This document shows positions 1 to 5,223 of a DNA stretch of 5,223 nt, in pieces (within the stretch, counting starts at the first letter, position 1; each line of letters starts with the position of its first letter). The DNA is from Chloroflexota bacterium (GTDB lineage Bacteria; Chloroflexota; Limnocylindria; Limnocylindrales; Limnocylindraceae). A program made the translations under genes and the position numbers. The stretch lies in assembly GCA_003476885.1 (NCBI GenBank), contig DMUR01000103.1:4520-9742 (forward strand). The letters run 5' to 3'. The notes under the pieces are model-generated. The model was not told the DNA's origin and did not search any database. It was given only the letters and a program-made list of their open reading frames with translations.

Positions 1-2663
1 ATGATGGTGGTGCAGACGAGGATGTCCGTCTCGCCGCGCACAAACGCACCCATGACGCGTTCTAGGGCGCGACTCTCCATCTGCCCATGTCCAACGACAA
101 TGCGCGCATCGGGCAGGAGGCCGCGCAACTGTTCCGCCGCCGCCTCAATGGACTCGACGCGGTTGTGGACGTAGTACGACTGTCCGCCGCGCTCTAACTC
201 ACGCGCCAGTGCGTCACGCACCAGCTCAAGACTCGCCTCCGCCACACGCGTGGCAACGGGGTGCCGATCCTCAGGTGGCGTCTCAATGGTGGAGAGGTCA
301 CGAATCCCGGAGAGGGCGAGGTTCAGGGTGCGCGGGATCGGCGTGGCGGTGAGGGTCATCACATCAAGTTCGGCGCGGATGGACTTGAGACGCTCCTTCG
401 CCACAACACCGAAGCGGTGCTCCTCATCCACGATCAGCAGGCCGAGTCGGCTGAAGGAGACGTCCTTTGAGAGGAGCCGGTGGGTGGCGACCACAAGGTC
501 AACACTCCCGTCATTGAGTCCAGCGACAACCTCTCCCTGCTTTGCTGTGCTGATGCTGCGCGAAAGGAGCTCCAACCTAAATGGATACGCGGCGAGTCGA
601 CGACGGAAGGTTTCAATGTGTTGGAGCGCGAGGATGGTGGTGGGGACAAGGAGTGCCACCTGACGCCCCGCCTCAAGCGCGGCGAACGCAGCGCGCAGCG
701 CCACCTCCGTCTTCCCGTAGCCGACGTCGCCCACAATGACGCGATCCATCGGTCGCCCCTTGGCAAGATCCGCCTTCGTCGCCTCAATCGCCGTGAGTTG
801 ATCGGGCGTCTCCCTGAACGGGAAGGCCGCCTCGAACTCAATCAGCCACGGCGATTCGCCGTCAATCGGTGGGCGGTGGGCGAGTTCACGCGCCGCATAG
901 ATGCGCAACAGTTCGTCAGCGAGATCATCGGCGGCTCGCTGCGCGCGCTCCTTGGCGCGGCGCCACTCACCACCACCGAGGCGGCTGAGTGCCGGGTCTT
1001 CAGCGCCTGTATAGCGCGCGATTCGCGCTAACTGTTCTGTTGGCACGAAGACGCGATCACCGCCGCCGTACTCAATCTCAAGGTAGTCGCGCTCATCACC
1101 TTCGCCGCCGCGTCGAGTCATGCGCAAGAAGCGTCCGAGTCCGTGATCAATGTGCACGAGCAGATCGCCAGGGGTGAGACGCTCGGCCGCTTCGCGTGTA
1201 ATGCCGCGGCGGTGCACCGCGGCGCGACGAACGCGCGTTGCGCCGAAGAGTTCACGATCTGTGATGATCGTCAGCGCATCCACACCGCCCTGGAAGCCAC
1301 CATCAAGTCCGCCGTGCAGCAGCGTGATGCTCTTCGGCTTCGGATCGCTGGGGAGCGCATCGCTCACGGGCGTTGCGGCGCCCGCCTCTGCCAAGAGCTC
1401 CGAAAGTCTCCCCGCCTGTTCTGAGACGATCACCACCCGCGCCCCGTCGCGTCGCCAACTCTCAAGTCCCTCGGCAAGCTCCCGCGTGCGACCGGCGGGC
1501 ATCAGCGGATCATGCCAACCGAACGAATCGCTCGGCTCACTCTTGGTGAGTCGTCCGGCTTCGGAACTCCACGTCAGTTCGAGGCGCTCCGCACCGAGGC
1601 TGCTGAGCAGCTTGAGGCTCACCGCAGGAGGCGGGATTGGCGCGGGCCATGACGGTGGCAGGATGCGTGTTGTTTTCAGCACATCGAATCGCTCGGCGCT
1701 CTGGCGCGCGAGTGACTCCGCACTACTGATCAGTTCGCTCGGCTCATCAAGGATCACGAGTGCGCCGTTGAACTGATCAAGTGGGCGTGATGGCGCAATG
1801 AGTGGCGACCAGATCTCAAGGCCGTCGCCGCGCTCTGGAGTTGACGAGGCCTCCCACCGCGCAAGGTCCGCGCGCAGCGCGGGCGAAAGCTCCACGTCAT
1901 CTTTTGCTGCGATCACCTCCGCTGCGCGCTTCGCCTTCAACACGACCGCTGCGGTCAGCGGGAACTCACTCGCTGGCAGGAGGAGGGCGCGCGTCAGCGG
2001 AGCACCACTCCGTTGTGTGGCGGGATCAATACTGCGGATGCTCTCAATCTCATCGCCGAACCACTCCACACGCATCGGCGCCTGCGCGCCTGCAGGGAAG
2101 CAGTCAAGGATTCCGCCACGGCGCGCGTACTCGCCTCGCCCGCCCACCAACGGAACGCGCTCGTAGCCAAGTGCCGCCACACGCTCCGTTGCCTCATCGA
2201 GTGACATGCGCGTGCCCGGGAGGAGGGGGAGGCTCCCCTCCACAAGTGCGGTCGGGTCGGCGCTGTTCTGGAGCGCCGCGAGGAGTGAGGTGACGAGGAT
2301 GCGTGACTCGCCACTCCCCCATGCGGCGAGTGCAGCAACACGTCCGGCCGACTCATCCACCACAAGTTCGCCGCGCTCATATGGGAGTGAGCTGCGCGGC
2401 TCAAGCAGCGTGATGCGATCAGGATCTGCGCTCCATGCGCGCAGCGAATCAGCGACTCGCTCTGCTACTTCAGGGTTGCGCGCGATCCAGACCAGCCGCG
2501 CATCACGCGCAAGCGCAGCACCGAGCACACCTTTTGCCGCGTGCGGAACATGGATCAGCGATGCGGCGTGATCGCGACGGAGTCGCTGCTGGAGTTCAGC
2601 GAACTGCGAACTTGCGTGCAGGCGCGCAAGGAGCGCAGCGAGCGCAACGCGCGAACCGCTCAC
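1..2663 (-). CDS. mfd: Transcription-repair coupling factor Mfd (3' end missing)
   Basis: Mfd is a cytoplasmic ATP-driven DNA translocase. It pushes stalled RNA polymerase off damaged template and recruits UvrA for nucleotide excision repair. The frame is open from a GTG at 2663-2661 to the left edge, giving 887 complete codons. In order I see: a UvrB-like N-terminal region with LPYERGE and, near residues 181-187, RRGGILD; a CarD-like RNA polymerase-interaction domain from about residue 495 with VHIDHGLGRF (His504) and YLEIEYGGGDRVFVP; then the helicase core with Walker A GDVGYGKTE (645-653, Lys651), DEEH box (746-749), LTATPIPRTL (from 771) and GHGQM (858-862). The frame ends at VCTTI, just before the expected ETGID motif. 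About 250 residues, including the rest of the second helicase lobe and the C-terminal regulatory domain, should lie outside the window (E. coli Mfd has 1148 residues). The GTG overlaps the pth stop as GTGA, and no convincing SD precedes it, so translational coupling to pth is inferred. Family assignment is very secure. The exact start is likely but not proven. Confidence 0.96.
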   Translation of the reverse strand, partial: MSGSRVALAALLARLHASSQFAELQQRLRRDHAASLIHVPHAAKGVLGAALARDARLVWIARNPEVAERVADSLRAWSADPDRITLLEPRSSLPYERGELVVDESAGRVAALAAWGSGESRILVTSLLAALQNSADPTALVEGSLPLLPGTRMSLDEATERVAALGYERVPLVGGRGEYARRGGILDCFPAGAQAPMRVEWFGDEIESIRSIDPATQRSGAPLTRALLLPASEFPLTAAVVLKAKRAAEVIAAKDDVELSPALRADLARWEASSTPERGDGLEIWSPLIAPSRPLDQFNGALVILDEPSELISSAESLARQSAERFDVLKTTRILPPSWPAPIPPPAVSLKLLSSLGAERLELTWSSEAGRLTKSEPSDSFGWHDPLMPAGRTRELAEGLESWRRDGARVVIVSEQAGRLSELLAEAGAATPVSDALPSDPKPKSITLLHGGLDGGFQGGVDALTIITDRELFGATRVRRAAVHRRGITREAAERLTPGDLLVHIDHGLGRFLRMTRRGGEGDERDYLEIEYGGGDRVFVPTEQLARIARYTGAEDPALSRLGGGEWRRAKERAQRAADDLADELLRIYAARELAHRPPIDGESPWLIEFEAAFPFRETPDQLTAIEATKADLAKGRPMDRVIVGDVGYGKTEVALRAAFAALEAGRQVALLVPTTILALQHIETFRRRLAAYPFRLELLSRSISTAKQGEVVAGLNDGSVDLVVATHRLLSKDVSFSRLGLLIVDEEHRFGVVAKERLKSIRAELDVMTLTATPIPRTLNLALSGIRDLSTIETPPEDRHPVATRVAEASLELVRDALARELERGGQSYYVHNRVESIEAAAEQLRGLLPDARIVVGHGQMESRALERVMGAFVRGETDILVCTTI

Positions 2664-3394
2664 CGCTCGGAGTCGCTTCGGTCGCCCTCACCGAGTGGCT
2701 TGCGCCAACCGTGCGCCGTCTTGCGAATTCCGTCACTCCCCGCCGGACCACCCACCTCGCCCGCACCCGGCAGGTTCGCAGGGTCGGCGGCACTCCCGCT
2801 CTCGGGCTCAGGGAGCTTCCAGTTGTTGAACGCGGTCGCCGCCTTGTTGAGACCGGAGCGTGCCCAGGTTTCGATCGCCTCACCCGCCGCCGCGTTGATC
2901 TCAGGGAGTCGCAACCGCTCCGCTGCGCTGAACTCGCTCAGCACGTGCTGTTGTGCGGTGCCGCTCTCACGCGGATCGCCGATGCCGACACGAAGGCGTG
3001 GATACTGATCACTCCCAAGTTCCGCCTCAATGGAGGCGAGTCCGTTATGTCCACCATCACTCCCGCGCTCGCGGAATCGCAGCGAGCCGAACGGGATGCT
3101 GAAGTCGTCCACTACCACCAGGAGCTGGTTGACAGAGACGCGCTCCGTTGCGAGGAGTTTCCGCACGGCGATCCCTGAATCGTTCATGTACGTCATTGGC
3201 TTAGCCATCACCAGGTCAAGGCCGAGCACACGCCCCGCGTGCACCGCTGAGGCGTCACGCTCCTTGCCGCCCCCCTTCCACTTCACGCGATCCGCGAACG
3301 CATCAAGGATGAGCCAGGCAATGTTGTGCCTGGTGAAGCGGTACTTCTCGCCCGGGTTGCCGAGCCCCACCACGATGCGACGATCTACGCTCAC
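2660..3394 (-). CDS. pth: Peptidyl-tRNA hydrolase with C-terminal extension
   Basis: Pth cleaves the ester bond of peptidyl-tRNAs that drop off ribosomes, recycling tRNA in the cytoplasm. The 244-residue product opens with VVGLGNPGEKY and contains every expected active-site residue: Asn13, catalytic His23 in TRHN, Asn71 in KPMTYMNDSG, Asp96 in VVVDDF, and Asn117 in GGHNGL. These match E. coli Asn10, His20, Asn68, Asp93 and Asn114, each offset by three. The family is usually about 190-200 residues, and the conserved fold seems to end near FNNW (189-192). The remaining roughly 50 residues are a Pro/Gly/Ser/Glu-rich, probably disordered tail. The common GIGRP motif reads GIGDP here (137-141). 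Translation starts at GTG (3394-3392) behind an AAGGAG ribosome binding site, 13 bases after the ybeY stop. The stop overlaps the mfd start by 4 bases. The assignment is secure; the role of the tail is unknown. Confidence 0.96.
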   Translation of the reverse strand: MSVDRRIVVGLGNPGEKYRFTRHNIAWLILDAFADRVKWKGGGKERDASAVHAGRVLGLDLVMAKPMTYMNDSGIAVRKLLATERVSVNQLLVVVDDFSIPFGSLRFRERGSDGGHNGLASIEAELGSDQYPRLRVGIGDPRESGTAQQHVLSEFSAAERLRLPEINAAAGEAIETWARSGLNKAATAFNNWKLPEPESGSAADPANLPGAGEVGGPAGSDGIRKTAHGWRKPLGEGDRSDSER

Positions 3395-3399
3395 GTCTT

Positions 3400-3405
3400 C
3401 TCCTT
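3400..3405 (-). promoter_or_regulatory. Ribosome binding site of pth
   Basis: AAGGAG on the minus strand lies five bases before the GTG at 3394 and entirely within the 13-base ybeY-pth gap. It supports the GTG start, which is also the position that puts VVGLGNPG at the usual distance from the N-terminus. Confidence 0.8.
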
Positions 3406-3407
3406 GC

Positions 3408-3983
3408 TCACTTCTTTGCGGCCGCAGCGCGCTTCATGGCTGCAGTATGCGCGCGAAGGATGCGTTCCTGCTCACGCCACATCGCAGCCTGCGACGTTGC
3501 CGTTGCATGATCCCAGCCGCAGAGGTGAAGGGCGCCGTGGACGGCGAGGAGGCGCACCTCATCGGCAACGGAGTGTTGGGTCTCTCCGTCCGTCCCCCCG
3601 CGACCTTCGCGCGCCTGCTCAATCGCCCGATCCACACTGATCACAATGTCGCCGAGCGGCACACTCGCCCCCGTTTTCGGCGAGCGAACCGCGCGACGGC
3701 GCGGGCGGGCCGCCCGCCGGACGCCAGGGCGTGCTGGGTATTCATGCGGATCAAGGAGTGGAAAGCTGAGCACATCCGTCGGACCACGTTTCCCCATGTG
3801 CGTTTTGTTCAGCGTTGCAATCGTCGCATCATCCACAAGGGTGAGTGCCACTTCGCCATAAGGGGGCGCGTCAGATGTGCGCAGTGCGCGCACAACGAGT
3901 GCTGCGAGTTCGGTTGATGTGATACTGACTCCGCCTCGACGCTGCCGAGTGACGCGGGCGCGCGGGCCTGCGTCGCGACTCAT
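3408..3983 (-). CDS. ybeY: Endoribonuclease YbeY / rRNA maturation factor
   Basis: YbeY is a zinc-dependent single-strand endoribonuclease used in 16S rRNA 3'-end maturation and ribosome quality control. The chosen start, ATG at 3983-3981, overlaps the yqeY stop as ATGA and gives 191 residues. A longer frame runs to 4064 but would bury 27 codons inside yqeY. Visible signatures are LNKTHMGKRGPTDVLSFP (PTDVLSFP at 68-75), LGDIVIS from residue 110, and the zinc motif HGALHLCGWDH with His149, His153 and His159, followed by MWREQERIL. The motif has Trp where many homologues have Tyr, and all three metal ligands are intact. The stretch between SFP and LGD is 34 residues, about twice the usual length, and carries a strongly basic patch at residues 85-103. 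The C-terminus is Ala/Lys-rich. No clear SD precedes the ATG, so coupling to yqeY is inferred. Assignment is secure. Confidence 0.95.
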   Translation of the reverse strand: MSRDAGPRARVTRQRRGGVSITSTELAALVVRALRTSDAPPYGEVALTLVDDATIATLNKTHMGKRGPTDVLSFPLLDPHEYPARPGVRRAARPRRRAVRSPKTGASVPLGDIVISVDRAIEQAREGRGGTDGETQHSVADEVRLLAVHGALHLCGWDHATATSQAAMWREQERILRAHTAAMKRAAAAKK

Positions 3984-4432
3984 CCGAGTGCTGCGAGCGC
4001 CGCGGTGACCTTCCCGGAGAGAACCTTGCCGTCCACGCGACCCTTCGTCTTCGGGGCGAGCCAACCCATCACCTTCCCCATCTCTTTGGCAGATGACGCG
4101 CCAGTCTCGGCGATCGCCTGCTTCACGAGCGCATCAACATCTGCGTCGGTGAGCTGCTCTGGGAGGTAGACGGCGAGGATCGCAATCTCCGCCTCTTCGG
4201 CGGCGGCAAGATCGGGCCGATTCGCTGCCACATATGCGTCAACAGATTCGCGGCGTGTCTTCACCGCCTTCACGAGAACGGTGAGGGTCTCCTCATCGGT
4301 GGCGTCGTGCTTCTGCTCCTTCTCCACGAGTGAGAGTGCAGAGAGCGCCATGCGGAGTGTGTCGCGGCGCAGCGTCTCGCCCGACCGCATTGAAGCGGCC
4401 ATATCGGCTCTTAGTTGTTCACGAAGCGACAT
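3980..4432 (-). CDS. yqeY: GatB/YqeY domain-containing protein
   Basis: This 150-residue protein matches the stand-alone GatB/YqeY family in length and motifs: DTLRMALSAL near residue 24, VKTRRESVDAY in the middle, AEIAILAVYLPEQL, and the C-terminal ETGASSAKEMGKVMGWLAPKTKGRVDGK. The family shares its fold with the tRNA-binding tail of GatB, the Glu/Asp-tRNA amidotransferase subunit. The cellular role of the free-standing protein is not well settled, and it lacks the amidotransferase catalytic part. I chose ATG at 4432-4430 because GAGGAG sits six bases upstream and the residues before it (an in-frame extension to 4465) do not look conserved. It follows rpsU by 48 bases, and its TGA overlaps the ybeY ATG. 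The rpsU-yqeY neighbourhood is recurrent in bacteria, which supports the assignment. Confidence 0.94.
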   Translation of the reverse strand: MSLREQLRADMAASMRSGETLRRDTLRMALSALSLVEKEQKHDATDEETLTVLVKAVKTRRESVDAYVAANRPDLAAAEEAEIAILAVYLPEQLTDADVDALVKQAIAETGASSAKEMGKVMGWLAPKTKGRVDGKVLSGKVTAALAALG

Positions 4433-4438
4433 GCGCTG

Positions 4439-4444
4439 CTCCTC
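4439..4444 (-). promoter_or_regulatory. Ribosome binding site of yqeY
   Basis: GAGGAG on the minus strand stands six bases before the ATG at 4432. It decides between this start and an upstream in-frame extension to 4465, whose start would fall inside the rpsU-yqeY gap with no comparable SD. Confidence 0.8.
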
Positions 4445-4471
4445 TCCGACGGCTCGCGCCGCCACGGGGCG

Positions 4472-4496
4472 CGCGAGGGATCAGATCCCGCGAGGG
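4472..4496 (-). repeat. Short palindrome and 8-bp direct repeat across the rpsU stop
   Basis: GGGATC and GATCCC (4477-4482 and 4484-4489) form a near-perfect palindrome centred on base 4483 of the rpsU stop codon. The 8-mer CGCGAGGG (plus strand) occurs at both 4472-4479 and 4489-4496. As RNA it could fold into a five-base-pair stem with a three-base loop, extended by a bulged GC stretch. There is no T-run after it, so it is not a typical intrinsic terminator. It could be a weak processing or stabilising structure between rpsU and yqeY, or chance in GC-rich DNA. Confidence 0.3.
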
Positions 4497-4666
4497 CCTG
4501 ACGGCTTCTTCTTCTTTGCGTCCTTGCGCTTCTTCTTCTCCGCGGCGTTTTCAAACGCTTCACGTCGACGAGACTCGGCAAGGATGCCGGCCTGCTGGAC
4601 CTTCTTATTGAATCGGCGCAACGCAGCCTCAAAGGACTCGTTATCACCGATGCGAACTTCTGCCAC
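4481..4666 (-). CDS. rpsU: 30S ribosomal protein bS21
   Basis: bS21 is a small basic 30S subunit protein that sits close to the 16S rRNA 3' end and the anti-Shine-Dalgarno, and aids translation initiation. The 61-residue product begins (M)AEVRIGDNESFEAALRRF, followed by AGILAESRRREAFE, which is the family signature, and ends in a Lys-rich tail (KKKRKDAKKKK). I chose GTG at 4666-4664 because a near-perfect TAGGAGG lies upstream and because the homologous core begins immediately after it. The upstream in-frame residues from 4723 are not ribosomal in character. Length fits short bS21 proteins. It is the first clearly recognised gene of the cluster, and its ribosome binding site can be sequestered by a leader hairpin (4671-4698). 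bS21 is absent from most Actinobacteria, so its presence argues against that phylum. Assignment is secure. Confidence 0.95.
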   Translation of the reverse strand: MAEVRIGDNESFEAALRRFNKKVQQAGILAESRRREAFENAAEKKKRKDAKKKKPSGPRGI

Positions 4667-4670
4667 TGAA

Positions 4671-4698
4671 CTACCTCCTATTGGGATGAGGAGGATAG
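4671..4698 (-). promoter_or_regulatory. Leader hairpin sequestering the rpsU Shine-Dalgarno
   Basis: On the minus strand, CTATCCTCCT (4698-4689) can pair with AGGAGGTAG (4679-4671). This gives six consecutive pairs between CCTCCT and AGGAGG, a single bulged T, and three further pairs between CTA and TAG. The loop is nine bases (4688-4680). The right-hand arm contains the whole rpsU SD, so in the folded form the ribosome binding site is hidden. The CCTCCT arm has the same sequence as the anti-Shine-Dalgarno core of 16S rRNA. The pairing is read directly from the sequence. A role in controlling rpsU, for example autoregulation by bS21, is inference. Competing structures and coincidence between two purine/pyrimidine-rich tracts cannot be excluded. 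Confidence 0.5.
4674..4679 (-). promoter_or_regulatory. Strong ribosome binding site of rpsU
   Basis: AGGAGG on the minus strand, within TAGGAGG, lies seven bases before the GTG at 4666. It is the strongest SD in the window and fixes the rpsU start. It is also the right-hand arm of the leader hairpin. Confidence 0.85.
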
Positions 4699-4719
4699 CC
4701 GATTCAGCGAGGTGCCGAC

Positions 4720-5223
4720 TCAACGAGGGAGCGGGATCTCCTCCCCGAGCGTGGAGAGCACCGTGAGGAGGGACTCCGCCGCAGATGGGTCAGGGTCTGC
4801 GGAGGGGGTGCGCTGGAAGATGATCAGCAGGCTGCCGCTCCGGCGCAGGGTGAAGGTGGCGTCTGGGGGGACCAGGACGAGCGTGGTGGGGAGCACGAGG
4901 TAGGCGGCAATTTCGGGGGCGGCGGTCGCCGCGGATGTGGCGTCTGGGAAGACAACGGCGAGAAGCGGGATCCCGAGCGGATCGTTCGCCGATGCGCCAC
5001 GTACCACCACTCGCGGCAGATCGTTGTACTGGGGTGGAAGTGGCGGACGCACGTCGGCGCCGCCGGTGATCACGCCGAGTCCAGCTGAGCGAATGGCGGC
5101 GCTCAAGAACTCGGTCGCCTGCGCCGTCTCTGCGGAGCTACGCGGTGTTGGCGCAGCGGATGCGGGCGGCCCTTGTGGCTCAGGCGGCGGTGGACCGCCA
5201 GAGAGCCACGTGAAGAGTGCGAA
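4720..5223 (-). CDS. Hypothetical protein, probably membrane-anchored (5' end missing)
   Basis: An open frame enters from the right edge and runs 167 residues to a TGA at 4722-4720. I do not recognise the family. The first visible residues, FALFTWLSGG, look like the end of a hydrophobic segment. They are followed by a Pro/Ala-rich linker (PPPPEPQGPP and onward, to about residue 30) and then a compact domain of roughly 130 residues. The domain has the motifs NDLPRVVVRG, PLLAVVFPDA, YLVLPTTLVLVPPD and GSLLIIFQRTP, alternating hydrophobic strands with Ala-rich helical stretches. A transmembrane anchor or signal segment plus linker and extracytoplasmic domain is the simplest reading, but it is inferred because the N-terminus is outside the window. 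An internal TTG at 5104-5106 could start a shorter frame, but the open frame upstream makes that unlikely. It is co-directional with rpsU, 53 bases upstream, and may or may not share its transcript. Confidence 0.7.
   Translation of the reverse strand, partial: FALFTWLSGGPPPPEPQGPPASAAPTPRSSAETAQATEFLSAAIRSAGLGVITGGADVRPPLPPQYNDLPRVVVRGASANDPLGIPLLAVVFPDATSAATAAPEIAAYLVLPTTLVLVPPDATFTLRRSGSLLIIFQRTPSADPDPSAAESLLTVLSTLGEEIPLPR

Noticed and set aside
250..1031. Several overlapping open frames on both strands inside the mfd helicase region
   Set aside because: The mfd frame carries Walker A, DEEH and TATP motifs in order. The others are out-of-frame or antisense readings with no domain signature.
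1150..1776. A 208-codon plus-strand open frame opposite mfd
   Set aside because: The minus strand here encodes the Mfd RNA polymerase-interaction region and the segment before it without interruption. The antisense product is Ser/Arg-rich low complexity.
3395..3407. Possible terminator between ybeY and pth
   Set aside because: The gap is only 13 bases, contains the pth SD and has no stem or T-run.
3030..3917. A 295-codon open frame on the plus strand, antisense to pth and ybeY
   Set aside because: It lies opposite two securely identified genes whose motifs and catalytic residues are intact. Its product is Arg/Ser/Pro-rich with no recognisable domain, as expected for a shadow frame in GC-rich DNA.
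3984..4064. Longer ybeY reading frame starting at 4064
   Set aside because: It would overlap yqeY by more than 80 bases and add Arg/Gly-rich residues not seen in the family. The ATGA junction at 3983 is the usual operon arrangement.
4667..4723. Longer rpsU frame starting at 4723
   Set aside because: The bS21 core begins right after the GTG at 4666, which has a near-perfect SD. The extra residues would include the leader hairpin and SD themselves.
4691..4723. Possible rpsU promoter: TTGAGT followed by a TATCCT-like element
   Set aside because: The spacing is about 20 bases with only four of six matches in the -10 element. This is too weak to annotate, although a promoter within the upstream gene remains possible.

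Overview
This GC-rich window (roughly 60% or more G+C, judged by eye) is a compact, one-directional bacterial gene cluster. Every gene I can support lies on the minus strand, so transcription runs from high to low coordinates. The order is: C-terminal part of an unrecognised, probably membrane-anchored protein (5223-4720, cut by the right edge); rpsU, ribosomal protein bS21 (4666-4481); a GatB/YqeY family gene (4432-3980); ybeY, endoribonuclease/rRNA maturation factor (3983-3408); pth, peptidyl-tRNA hydrolase (3394-2660); and mfd, transcription-repair coupling factor (2663-1, cut by the left edge after 887 codons).

Gene packing is very tight. yqeY/ybeY overlap by 4 bases (ATGA), pth/mfd overlap by 4 bases (GTGA), ybeY and pth are 13 bases apart, rpsU and yqeY 48 bases apart, and the upstream unknown gene and rpsU 53 bases apart. 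rpsU, pth and mfd begin with GTG, yqeY and ybeY with ATG. rpsU, yqeY and pth have clear Shine-Dalgarno (SD) sequences. ybeY and mfd have none and probably depend on translational coupling to the gene before them.

Functionally this is a housekeeping translation and repair cluster. bS21 and YbeY both act at or near the 3' end of 16S rRNA, Pth recycles peptidyl-tRNA dropped by ribosomes, YqeY is related to the tRNA-binding tail of the GatB amidotransferase subunit, and Mfd removes stalled RNA polymerase and recruits nucleotide excision repair. The organism is a GC-rich bacterium. A bS21 gene argues against most Actinobacteria. The gene order and the style of the upstream protein would suit a Chloroflexota-like lineage, but that is a weak inference.

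I found no CRISPR array, mobile element, tRNA or rRNA, and no evidence of a novel defence or mobile system. The most interesting non-coding signal is a hairpin in the rpsU leader. A CCTCCT element, which mimics the 16S anti-Shine-Dalgarno, can pair with the strong AGGAGG ribosome binding site of rpsU, extending to nine base pairs with one bulge. This is a candidate translational switch for bS21. Two lineage-style protein elaborations are also visible: an Arg-rich insertion inside YbeY and a roughly 50-residue low-complexity tail on Pth.
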